Source: Coriolopsis trogii
Taxonomy: Eukaryota; Basidiomycota; Agaricomycetes; Polyporales; Polyporaceae
Length of the DNA: 64,000 nucleotides
Direction of reading: 5' to 3'
NCBI GenBank assembly: GCA_020543525.1
Contig: JAHYIO010000028.1
Span: 806,001-870,000 of the forward strand
Every line of letters begins with the position of its first letter. The stretch's first letter is position 1. Both the position numbers and the translations under genes were made by a program. Below the pieces are notes generated by a model, which saw only the letters and a program-made list of their open reading frames with translations, was not told where the DNA came from and did not search any database. Below, in pieces: positions 34,107-45,041 of the stretch.

Positions 34107-37100
34107 TCATTCGACCAAGTGATCTACGGCAGATAAAAGCATATCAATATCCAGAAATAGGCTCGACCCGCGGCGCAATACAGTGGCGACCCTGCTCCCA
34201 CAACCGGTTCAGACCGCAGAGCCGGGTATTGTCTCGACCACCACGAGGCGCGTATACGGTCACGGTCGATCTGGAGCTCAAGGGGCGTACCTTTCAAAGG
34301 GAGGACGACCGGCATAAAGTCGGGTATCTCCGCATAGTGCTCTCGCCCGCGGAATTTGTATCGGACGCGCAACGCCTTGGGGACGCCCGTGACCGGGTCA
34401 AAGAAACCTGGAATGCCAGCCTGGAGTAAAGTGCAATCAGCAACACGCCGTTCGCAAACAGCACTCAGTCTGAAGCAAGTTCGATGCCTGATGGGAGATG
34501 CCCGTGCATGCCCGGCGGCATGATATCGGCAATCCACAAACAGGGGCAAGTCTGAATGGCAGTGGGTCCTCGCGGACCTCATCGCTCTCGACTCGGTGAC
34601 AGGGAACGTGTCCCGGCTTATAGAAACAAGCGTGACGACGGCGGGACGCTTCACCAAGCGCGGATTAGGTTCTGCGACTACCTCTGCCGTTGACTATAGC
34701 TTAATGGACAGCTGTTACAGCGTGTTCGACCACTCAGGGCCTGACACTGTACAGAACGGCCGCCGCGATCCGGCACATTGGCAAAGTCAAGCAATGCCCC
34801 CGGGCCCGGTAGTCGCCTGCCTGTTCCGTCACCATCCTTATCGGGAGCGGCGAAGATGTTCTGTGCGTAGAAGGAACGAAAAAAGAAAATCCGGCGGCGC
34901 ACCTTACTTCGCTTCCCCGGAATGTATAGCTGGCTCGAGTTGACTAAAGCCTGCACGGGAACGGTAACGTCCACGTCGAGGCCTTCGGTGCCTTCGTCCC
35001 GCTCTGATGGACCATATCGAGCGTCTAGAATTACTAAACCTGTGTGTGAAACCACCGCCGCGTAATTCTCTCAGAAAAGAGTTTCCAGTCGAAATCAGGA
35101 CGTCAGCCTGACCGTCACATGCTTCTTCTGCCCGCATATGTCTCGTCGCGGTGTCTTGCAAGAGATAGACGGTCTCCTGCCGCTGGCGAAGCAGATCCGA
35201 TTTTTCCTCGAGCAGCTGACGACGCGCTTCGTGCAGATATCTGGGCCGTACGGTTAGACAATGGATATGCGAGTACAGCGGCAGCGTGACACTCACTGTA
35301 CTCTCAATTTCCGGCGCCGCGGCCGCAGTCTAAAGTAGTAGAGCAATGCTAACGCCGTAGACGGAAGGACAGCTGTCCAGAATCCAAGCGATTCATTGTG
35401 CTCATGCGACAAAATTATCGGGAGACAGAGCGATTGTTCGTGATATGTGCCGCTACTGTCCTTTAGTACCTCGGGTAAACCAGGGCAAGTCAAAACTTAC
35501 TCTATGCGCAAAGTAACACCGTCGACATTGACGCTGACATTAGCCCCCAATGCCGAATGTTCGCCCGACCATTCGATTCCAGCAAGCCAAGAGAGTCCGG
35601 TCAAACCTAAACGCAGCACGGTCTGCAAACGCACACCGAGCTCCAGGAAGGAAACGCTGTATCGGCCATTCAGGCCGGTACCAACTCCGGCGAGGTCAAC
35701 CCCGATTTGCCAGTCGTTTGTATACAGTGCGAGTCCTGATGAGGACGGGGCGCGAACGACGAAGTCCTGATTCGGGAGCTCGTCGTCGGCTGCTCGTCCC
35801 AGCGACGTGTCATGGAATGTAGAAGACGTTACTCCGATGGAGATTGTTGGCCCTGAAGGAGTGATGGAAGCTTCCAGTAGACCTTGCGTGGGGGACTTCG
35901 GGAAAAGACGCCGGATGATAGATACGGTCAAGGGGGGCAATAGTATACTTCGCCCGCGTTCGTACGTGAACGCTTGGAGGACGAAGACCGGGTGAAGCTC
36001 AGACTGGCACGTCACAACGTAATCGTCCGAGTGGTACATGCTCTTCACAGCGAGTCCGGAGACGTTAAGGAGGTTCGTCGTCGCCTGATTGGGGAACGGG
36101 GCATGAGTAGCGGTCAAAGATCAGCCCTGCAGCAACCGCGCGAACCTGGAAGCTCAGTCGTGGGGAGTATTGATGTTGCACGGTCCCCATCAACGTAGGA
36201 GTGACATATGCACCTGTCCGCTTACCGGCACTCGTACCGAAAGCGACACGACTGGCTAGAGTCAACCATGTATTCTTGTTGAGTTCTGTCTATAGTTACA
36301 TGCATCAGACTCGCCGAACTCGCAGGACAGCTCACAAGACCTGCCTTTATGCGGTGTCGCATGGCGAATTTGTTACTCTTCACGTCCCTGAGAGCGAGCT
36401 GGAAGTTCTGCCAAGGGGAAACTGGCGAGTCATCCTCTTCCACGTATTGGTAGTCGAAGAGAGACGATGCATCTAGACCGATGGTCACATTACTCCTAGG
36501 GTGTACGGCCTGTTCGACACGAAGGCGGTCCAGTTCGCGCTGCCTCCGTCGCAGTTCTGCTTCGAACTACATATTGCAGAAAGCCTTACGTCAAAACCCG
36601 GCGGCGGTCCGCATTGCATGAGGGCGTAGGGCTCACATCTTGTTCCGCGACGCGGCTGAAATCGGCTGATTGGACGAGCTTGAGGCCTTCTGGGCCTACC
36701 TGACAGAGCTCTCAGTCTGTATCAAGCAGAAGAACGCGTCGACGGGGAAGCCTGACCTAGTATGTCATATGCACGGCTAGTCGTGCGGGTGAGCATGTGT
36801 CGCGGAAGAAGTTCAACCGTTATAGATGGACGCACCGTGTCACCGGGTCTGACAGGACTGTGAGGCGACGGGACAAGTGAATGATGAAGCTATATGCGGG
36901 CGAGGCGAGCCACGCACCTTCATAGGCCTTCTGAACCTCGAGGAACCGCTGGGTAGCGGCTTCCTTCCTGTCTTCGTCGGCCTGCTTGTCTGGATGGAAG
37001 ACGACGGACAGCTGCCTGTAGCGTTCCCGGATCTCCTGGTCGGTTGTAGTCTTGGGAAGGTTCAGTACCGAGCTATTTCAGACGTTAGCGAAGGCGTTGT

Positions 37101-37205
37101 GGCGTCCAAGAGCGTGGCGATGATGCCAGGTATTCACTACAAATATTCGTTGTCGTCGGCGGGTATAGATGGTCGGGTACCGTTACCCGCGGCGTTGCCT
37201 GACAT
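34107..37205 (-). CDS. DNAJC11: DNAJC11-like J-domain protein (DUF3395), mitochondrial
   Basis: DNAJC11 homologues associate with mitochondrial membrane-organising complexes. The start at 37205 (MSGNAAGNGTRPSIPADD) leads into a J domain with YSVLNLPKTTTDQEIRERYR and the HPD motif in SVVFHPDKQADEDR (about 36965-37020). The middle region contains predicted beta-strand repeats (GPTISIGVTSSTFHD, YTNDWQIGVDLAGVG, SVSFLELGVRLQ, SALGANVSVNVDGV). Beyond it are a coiled-coil part (LLEEKSDLLRQRQETVYLLQ) and the C-terminal DUF3395-type segment RVRYKFRGREHYAEIPDF. The last coding exon is small (34107-34123) if the 167-nt intron 34124-34290 is removed, giving the end LPLKDHLVE. Without that splice the frame runs to a stop at 34124. 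Roughly ten introns; internal borders are approximate. Confidence 0.88.
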
Positions 37206-37670
37206 TTGCGACCGAGCAGCCCGTCGATTCTCAAGCACCAGATGAGGCAGGACGCATACAGAGACGTTCGTGAGAGTCTGAGCAGAGAGGAGGAGAGCAA
37301 GACTGAGCCGCGGGCGCCGTCGGAGACTCGCAGGACGCACGGGTTCTAGACCAGGTGGGCGAGGCTCCCGGGTTGAAGACGTAATAGAGCAGGCGGTAAG
37401 GAAGTCTATTCTTTGCCTTATGCAGCACGGTAATCGGGTTAATAAAAGACTGTAATCGCGATAAGAATGCGTTCTCAACGGATAAGTGCGCGGTAACGCC
37501 GAGGGCGTTTGTAGGGCCTCGTGGATGAGATCATAGCCGGCTGCCCGGGACGCGACCGCCTTACCTGCTCGACGCTGACCATCGCCGTCACGGACCAGCG
37601 ACGGACTCTGTAGCCTCCACATCGCTCGCCGTATCTTCCACGTTCTGTGCCTGCTTGCCCTGCTCGAAAT
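37206..37670. promoter_or_regulatory. Shared divergent promoter region, DNAJC11-like / RMD1-like
   Basis: A 465-bp interval lies between start codons at 37205 (-) and 37671 (+). Both flanking products are predicted mitochondrial, so coordinated expression is plausible. No gene or clear core element was recognised inside. Confidence 0.5.
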
Positions 37671-39626
37671 ATGTCAACAAGCCAGCAAGGTCCAAAGTCT
37701 CCGGCGGTGCCCCCAGCAACCGCTGGCGAGTCCAAAGCCCGTGGCGCCAACCGGTCGACCAAAGTTGCAGGGAAGCTGAAGGTCCTGCCAGAGCATGCCG
37801 AACCAGTTCTACAAAAAGACATTGTCGTGCAACCCCCACCTCCGCCAAAGGCTGCAGACGACGGTGGAGAAGCTTCAGGGACGTTGGCGGATAGCGAAGA
37901 CGAAGAACCCGACGAAGAGGATGAGCCTGAGGACGTTGAGGTGAGTCGCCTCTGACGAAACGCATCCACGCCCCTTCAGTCTCGATCCTTACTGCGTGTC
38001 CTTCCTGCTCGGCCGCCGCTATGAGTTAGGTATACAACCAGATTGATCTCATCCCTGCTGGCACGGCACGCAGGGATGCCCTCCGCCTCACGAAGAAGAA
38101 GGCAAAGTCCCTTCCTCGGGTGACAGCGTATGCGACCGCGAGGTACGGTTTATGCTAGCCGCTATGAACGCCTCGCTGACGCGGTCTGGCAAGCTCGTAC
38201 CGCTTCCCCGAACTCCTCAAGTTCTTCAACGCCCGCCGTTCCTCCTACCACACGAACCCCCGAACCATAGTCGACGTGATCTACACGCCATACGTGTACG
38301 AGCCCCCTTCCTCGTCCACGAACCCGCCCTCCACCCAGGCACGTGTTCACTTCCAGGCAGCCTCTTCCCACCATCAGAGCAATACGGGGGATCTCCTGGG
38401 CGTGCCCGAGCTCGTGGCCGGTGTCTCAGACGCAGAGGGCGAGGGGGCTTCGGGAACTGAAGTTGCGCAGCATAACGGCAAGGGCAGGAAGAAGAGCAAA
38501 TTTGCAGAGACTCCCACAGAAGCAGAAATCTTCATATTCGAGTACGGCACGGTCGTCATATGGGGCATGACAGAAGCTCAGGAGAAGCGGTTCCTCTCGT
38601 CACTGTGAGCACTTCTCTCCGCCCTGGCATTCACAAGCAGTTGCTCACCGTATGCAGCAAACGATTCGAAGTGGAACGACTAGGTGAGTCTCGGCCGCAT
38701 GACAATTGGTTCAGGAAGCGAGTACGAGAGTTTGTTAGCGCCTCATGACATCGAAATGGAGGACCTGAACTTCTACTACGCGAGCTACAGTCGGTACGTC
38801 CTGTCGATGGAATATGAACGCGATTGAACCCTATTAACCTTTGCCAGTATCTATAACGATGTGATCACTCTACGAAAGGGGTCGAGTTACATGTGAGTGT
38901 CTTGACATGGACAGCGACTGTTGTTCTGACGCATACTCCCCCCAAGGACCAAGCTCTCGCTGTCCCATGCGCTCGCCCAGTCCGTCAAAATCTCCCTGGT
39001 ACGCGCCACATCGGCCATTGTCTGCCCCAAGTTGACCGAGACCGCTCGCTGACCGTCGGCTGGTTCATTGCATGCATCTCAGTTCGAGAATTTAATTTCG
39101 ACAACGATAGAGGAGACAAAGGATATACCCGAGATCATCAGCGAGACGGGCAAGATCGACATGAACCACAAGGAGATAATGAAGAAGATCGGCGAGCTCT
39201 TCCTCCTCCGCACAAACATCAACTCCGTCGGCTCCGTGCTCGACTCTCCGGTGCGTGCCGTTGTGTATCCCAGCATGCTAATGAGCCGCTCCGATCGCAG
39301 GCTGCTGAACCTGTTCTCCCCCAACCTCACAGGAAGTCTTCTGGACATATCCGGACCTGCAGCCGCTCTACGATGCCGCGCGGAGCTACCTCGAGATCCC
39401 GCAACGTATCGATCTGCTGAACGCACGTGTCGAAGTCCTCCAGGACATGCTCCAGCTGCTCAAAGAGACCGTCACGAGCCGGCACGCGGAACGCCTCGAG
39501 CAGATCGTCATCGCCCTCATTGGAGTCGAGATCGGTACGTTCCGTTGACCTGCCACGCGCCGGCATACATTCTGACTGGTCCCAGCTCTTGGCATTATAA
39601 CGATCCTCGTCGACCTCTTCTCGTAG
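37671..39626 (+). CDS. RMD1/DUF155-family mitochondrial membrane protein
   Basis: The family includes yeast Rmd1/Rmd8 and human RMND1, linked to organelle function and mitochondrial translation. The ATG at 37671 (MSTSQQGPKSPAVPP) opens a long disordered acidic N-terminus. After KKAKSLPRVTAYATA comes the DUF155 domain: IFEYGTVVIWGMTEAQEKRF, LKRFEVERL, MEDLNFYYASYSRIYNDVIT, LSLSHALAQSVKISLFENLI, ETGKIDMNHKEIMKKIGELF and LLRTNINSVGSVLDSPEVFW. The protein ends with LNARVEVLQDMLQLLKE and a transmembrane helix, ALIGVEIALGIITILVDLF, just before TAG at 39624-39626, the usual tail-anchored layout of the family. Seven or so introns are short and GT-AG. Confidence 0.93.
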
Positions 39627-39951
39627 AAGACGGCAATCTCCATCTAGAATGTCTCGCATTCGAAGCCCACCACGTCCTGGTCTATCCATGACATGACAAT
39701 CATTTTATATACCATACTGCGCACGCATAGTATCACGGACTTCCTGAACAAATAGGCCAGGCATTGACTGCCACCTGATTACGTCGTAGTTCAGTGACTT
39801 TCACATCGAGCAATTAGCCGTCGACGGGCGACGTAGATCGTCAAAAGGGTATATGTGCGCATTCTCTACCCCTCAAGTGACGTAGATGGTGGTCAGAAGT
39901 GCGGTGGTGGTCTAGTATACATTGTGTTCCTTTTCAATGCTCCTATTTCTT
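39627..39951. other. Convergent intergenic region
   Basis: This is 325 bp between the stop codons of the RMD1-like gene and the dehydrogenase. It is AT-richer than the exons and contains no recognisable gene. Confidence 0.5.
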
Positions 39952-41348
39952 TCAGGGCTTGATGGCAATCTTCACCGCGCCACGGCTGTTCATCTTGTCA
40001 AGCGCCGCCTGATAATCCTCGAGCTTAAATACATCCGTGACCTGTACAAGACAGAGAACAAGTCGGTGAACACCATGCGGACTGCATCAGAAAAGGATGA
40101 GACGTACCATGCCCTTGACGTTGATCTTGCCGCCATCCAAGTAGGCTACCGCGCGGGGGAAGCAGAAGGCTTGTGAGAACGAGCCAATGATCTGCAGCAA
40201 AACTGTTCAGTATATTCCCTTTGGTTAAACCCAAAAGCATCTTACCTTGATTTCATCCCCAAAGATCTTCGACGGCGGCCAGTGCAGCAATGCGCTATTC
40301 GAGTATACGCCGTAGATCATGATCGTACCACCGCGACGGACGTAGTTGATACTATCTTGGGCAACCTTCTCCACACCAGTTGCCTCGACCACGACGTCGA
40401 AGCCGTACGGGTTATCCTTCTTCAGTTGCTCCCACTGTGCGGCCGGGTTCTGCCTGTCAAGTTCGATGTATTCATCTGCGGCATTGAGCTGCTTCGCGAT
40501 GTCCATCTTGATACCCTTGTTTGCTGCGATGACCACGCGGTGTGCACCGTTGAGTTTGAGCAGCTGTGCAAGGATGAGACCGGTTGGGCCGGCTCCGAGG
40601 AGGAGGACGTCAATGCCGACTGGTGGATTCAGTTTGTCGAGACCGTGAATAGCGCATGCCGCCGGCTCCAGAAGCGTCGACTCCTCGTCGGTGAGATTGT
40701 GGATCTTGTAGCATTTACGTTGGTGGTAGACGATGTACTCGGCGAAACCGCCGTCCATAGTGACGCCGCGTGCGTTAAAGTTCTCGCATAGAACGGGGTT
40801 GCCGCGCCTGCAGTAGAAGCAGTTGTCGCACTACGTACAAGGGATCTGCGGTCAGTATATGTGGTTTCTGTGTCGTGCTTGGGGAATACGTACGGTGATG
40901 CCCACGTCGGCAACGACCCGGTCGCCGATCTCGAAGTCCTTCACGTTCTTGCCCTTCTCCACGACCTTGCCAATAGCTTCGTGGCCGGGGATAAGCTGGC
41001 GATAGCGGTCAGTTCTGCATTGAGGAGCGCCGATCGCTGTCAGGGATACTCACAGGGAACTTTGCGATGAACTCTCCCTCATGAATGTGCCCGTCCGTTC
41101 CGCAGACACCACAGAGAGTGACTGTATGCGCGTCGGTTGAGCGAACGTGTTATATGAGAGGCAGAGGACTGGTACGGTACCCTTGAGAAGCAGGTCATCA
41201 TCGCCACACTTGGGAATGGGTACCTCCTTGATCTCGAACTTTTCGGGCTGGAAGACGGTGGAGATTAAATGTCGATCTACACGAGGGCGACGTGGTGCAG
41301 ACTCCTTACCGCGCTGTACCACAACGCCTTCATGGTTCCTTCGGGCAT
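39952..41348 (-). CDS. Zinc-dependent polyol/alcohol dehydrogenase (arabinitol/sorbitol dehydrogenase-like MDR)
   Basis: Medium-chain dehydrogenase that oxidises a sugar alcohol or alcohol with NAD(P). The start is taken at 41348 ([11 protein letters not shown]); the Met at 41333 is an alternative. The catalytic zinc site is [15 protein letters not shown] with PGHEAIG; the structural zinc site is [15 protein letters not shown]. The nucleotide-binding fold has [20 protein letters not shown]. Then come [23 protein letters not shown] and, in the last exons, [20 protein letters not shown], ending AVKIAIKP. The order and spacing match fungal D-arabinitol dehydrogenases and related polyol dehydrogenases. 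The exact substrate cannot be read from sequence. At least five short introns are present. Confidence 0.9.
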
Positions 41349-42012
41349 GCTGGACGAGTTGCTGGGTGGGAGAGATGCTGAGAGAGATGGTGGTGGTCGA
41401 CAGACGAGAGCGTCAGAGAGCAGAGGGAGGGAGCGGGCAGAATTTAGCTGATCTTTATCTGGAACTGTGAAGCGGCGCCACCCCAAGTATCACTGTGACG
41501 CAGGCAAAGGAGAGCAGGTCGCGCTCGCAGATTGTCCGTCCGACTCTCAGCTCCGTCCTTCTCTCCGGGCCGTGACATCATAGGACCTGGGGGTCGTACC
41601 TCTCGGCAAAGCGGCGGTCCACTGCCGGCCGCCCTGGAAGACGCGATGTGCTCGAAATGGGTGGGCTGCGACGCGCTCGTGACCTGTGACGGACGCGTCC
41701 TTGCCATATTGGGCGAATCGCCACCAGACTCTGGGCAAGACGCGCGACGCGGTGCGTCATAGGGGATGTTATCAGTACCCCCGTTTTCCGAAGAAGAGAA
41801 GTTCGCCGGGAGCTGCCCTCTCTCTGGCCGACGGATGCTCGCCCGCATGTCGCCACCCCTTCTTGTACGTTTACGTCGTATGTATTCCGACGGCAGATCC
41901 CTCAGGCTCGTCCTAATCCTTTCCAACCAGCAAAGCAAACAATCAGAAGAGCGTCGTAGATCCCACACATATATCCTCTCCGCACACCGCGCCTGCCGTA
42001 GCTGCCACGAAC
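41349..42012. other. Intergenic region upstream of the polyol dehydrogenase
   Basis: This 664-bp stretch lies between two same-strand genes and contains the dehydrogenase promoter and the acyl-CoA synthetase 3' end. A long minus-strand open frame (41444-42214) runs through it but has no domain and overlaps the synthetase in another frame. Confidence 0.5.
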
Positions 42013-44641
42013 CTACCGACCATCCGACGAAACACGTCCGACGCCCTTCTTCGCCAACTCCTGCGACCAATCTCGTAGGATGTGCTTTTGCACCTTCCCG
42101 CTCGCCGTCTTCGGCAGCTCGTCGGGCACCCCGTCTTCGCCGACGAACCAAACCCAACCTGGCGCGTTCTGATGCCAAGTGAGAAGGCTCGTACAGGTCG
42201 TAGGTATGCGCCACGTACCTGCGGGTTCATGCCCTCTGCGACCACACGTCGCGCTTGTTCCTTGCTGATGTGGGACTCCGGCTCCCGCACGACCCATGCA
42301 CCCACGACCTCCCCGTATCTGGTGTCGGGCACCGCAACGACGGCGGCCTCCCGTATATCAGCGTGCGCCGTTAGGACGTTCTCAATCTGTACGGGGAACA
42401 AGTTCTATGATGGCAAACACGGTCAGTTGACATGAACCTCAGGCTAGAACGTGAGCTATTCACCTCGCCGCCGCGGATGATGATATCCTTGATTCTGCCA
42501 ACGACTTGCAGAACACAATGGATCAGCTCGTTGAAGTATATGCAATGCCCAAGGAACGTTTACTCACTGCGGAGGTAGCCTTCCTCGTCCATGATGCCTT
42601 CGTCTCCGGTATGCATCCAAAGTGTCCCTTCAGCGTCTCGTGTCATGACGCGACTCGTCTGCTCCTCATCGTTCCAGTATCCCTTCTGGAGCAGATAGCC
42701 TGCAACAATGAGCTCTCCGGGCTTGCCGATAGGAACAACATTTCCCTCAGGGTCTACGAGTTTGGCCTTGACATGCGGCAGAATCTTGCCGACTGTCTCA
42801 ACACGTTTGATCACAGGGTCGTCCGGAGTGGTTTGAAACGATACAGGACTGTGTCGCACGTCAGCCTAAGCTACGAGGGCGTGGCCGCGAGCTCTACCTT
42901 GTCTCAGCTACAGGGGGAACGCATTCATTAGCGCGAATGTCAAGAAGAATATTTTGGGTGGAGACTTACTCATGCCATACGCAACTGTAAGTTCCGTCAA
43001 ATTCAACTTCTCGATAAGCTGCTTCATCAGGTCGATGGGAATAGGTGACCCAGCCGCGATCCCCGTCCTACCGATGTTCAGCTGATCGAGCCGTGTAGTA
43101 TCAGTGCAACACTTACCGTAGGTGTCGCGTATCCACCGTCTGCCCTTCCTCTCGTCTCCGCTGCACTTCAGCAAGGACTCCAAGGAAATGCGTGGGGACA
43201 CCGTGAAGGCCGGTGCAACGCTCCTCGGCCACCGCATCCACAATCGACGGCGGGTCGTAAACCTCGGACGGGTACACTATGCATGCCCCATGAGTCCAGG
43301 CTGCGAGGTTACCTAGGACGAGACGTGAACATCGCATGCATGATTAGCTGGCGAGTTCATCCCCGAGTCTCGCGGACCGCGACTTATCAAAACAATGGAA
43401 TAACGGCGGAACGTTGCCTGTAAATGGAACGCGTGAGCACGTTAACCTTGCCAGCAGATTTGGAAAGCCATACAGAGAATGTCTGAGGGTGTGAGCCTCA
43501 TGCAACGGCCGATTGCAAGACCGTTGTTAAGTAAATTATGGTGCGTGAGCTGCGAGAGACATCAGTATCACGAGTCTTGCTCCCCCTTATGGTTCGGGAC
43601 ACACTCACAGACACAGCTTTGGGTGCGCCTGTCGTTCCACTTGCATACGAGTCATGATTCTGTAAGAATGATGCACCTCACGACTCCAGTAACCCAGCAT
43701 ACCTGGTAAACTGCAGGTTGATCACATCGTCAACCGCCAGTCCTTCCGTGAGCTCCTCTACCTTCCGTTTCTCTGCAGCATCTTCCCGCCAGACGAGCAC
43801 TTCACGAAAGTCCACCGCGGGTTTCGCGCCCTCGAGTTCACGCTCGAACTGCTGGTAGTCCCCAGTGTTGTCCACCACGACAAGGTGCCGGAGCGCAGGG
43901 AGGGCCGCCTCCTGTATGTCCCCCGGCTTCGAGCTCGCAAGTGCAGGAAATGCATCGCAAAGCATGCGAACATACGTCGAGCTCCGTATACGCGGCACCA
44001 CGAATAGATGGCTGACTCCGACGAGGCTGAGCGTGCTCACCTTACGCGTAGTAGTCAGCGCCTCCCTCACTAACCACGTATTAACTAGAGGAGCAGACGC
44101 ACCAGCTCAGGGAGACGATACGCCGGATTCAGGGTGACGAGAATCGCCCCAATGCTCGCACACGCCCACTGCAAACACGCGTACGCACTGCAATCCCGTT
44201 CCCCTCGTTCATACGTCCGCCCCAAATCGGAGGACGACGCATAACGCACCTGTTGTTCCCCATGATCACCCCAACCCTGTCACCCTTCTTCACGCCCAAC
44301 GCAAGCAAACCCCGCGCAAGGGCCTGCACGTTCCTCCCAAACTCCTCAAAGTCCCAGGCGAGGTACGCGTCCCCCGCAAGGTTGTGCCCGCGGGGACCCC
44401 CGTATGGCCGCGCCCGCTCCTTGCGCGCGACGAGGGCAGGGCGCGCCCCGTGTATCGCAAGGATATCGTCCCGGAAGAACGCAGGGAGTGTCTTGGACAC
44501 GAGCGGGGGCTCGAGCGGGCCCTCAACTGAGCTGAGTGTCAGGCGCGCGAGCGATGGGCCCCCTGTTGAAGTCGCATTGACTGGAGCCGACGTGGACACC
44601 CTCCGAAGGATCGTCCGGGGCTTGAGGGAGAGTCTGCGCAT
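42013..44641 (-). CDS. Acyl-CoA synthetase (AMP-forming, ACSF2-like), probably mitochondrial
   Basis: Activates a carboxylic or fatty acid to its CoA ester through an acyl-adenylate. The N-terminus MRRLSLKPRTILRRVSTSAP is a good matrix-targeting peptide. Motifs in order: LLALGVKKGDRVGVIMGN, the P-loop-like FTSGTTGAPKAV (split by an intron at about 43695), ERCTGLHGVPTHFLGVLAE, GIAAGSPIPIDLMKQL, TVAYGMTETSPVSFQT-type A5 motif (split by introns), GELIVAGYLLQKGYWND, WMHTGDEGIMDEEGYLR, VGRIKDIIIRGGENLFPVQI and the final ELPKTASGKVQKH with the catalytic Lys. The domain set is complete and the length normal. About eight short introns. The chain-length preference is not predictable; ACSF2-like medium-chain enzymes are the nearest type. 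Confidence 0.92.
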
Positions 44642-45041
44642 GGTCGGTCACCGGTCAGTATGATGGGCCAGAGAGGGGATGCTGGCACCATGGATTACGG
44701 AAGGCTTAGAGATGGGGGCAAGTGTAGCTAAGTACTTTTCCCCACATGCGGGGTAGCGCCTTGAATGGCATCCGGGACGCGCAGGTCACCATGTCCTCCT
44801 CGGAAGGTGCCGATCGTGGTATGTTCACTTCTCTCCTCACCTCGGGTGGGCAACTGCGGCCAGAAGAGTAGGCTATATAGAGAAGCTCCCCTTTGCACGG
44901 GAAAGGCGCGAAAACAGAGCAGTAATCACGATGGCTAGAATGGGCAGAGTGATAAAGTCTCTAGGGTTAATCTATGTACTACCAAGGAACAACTAGTACA
45001 ACGTATATACCATATCCAAGAGCCTGAGATCCGTCCTGAGC
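44642..45041. other. Intergenic region upstream of the acyl-CoA synthetase
   Basis: This is 400 bp between the start of the acyl-CoA synthetase and the stop of the acid phosphatase, both minus-strand. It presumably holds the synthetase promoter. No gene is seen. Confidence 0.5.

Noticed and set aside
41444..42214. 256-codon minus-strand open frame between the dehydrogenase and the acyl-CoA synthetase
   Set aside because: It is Arg/Ser-rich, lacks motifs and overlaps the last exon of the acyl-CoA synthetase in a different frame.
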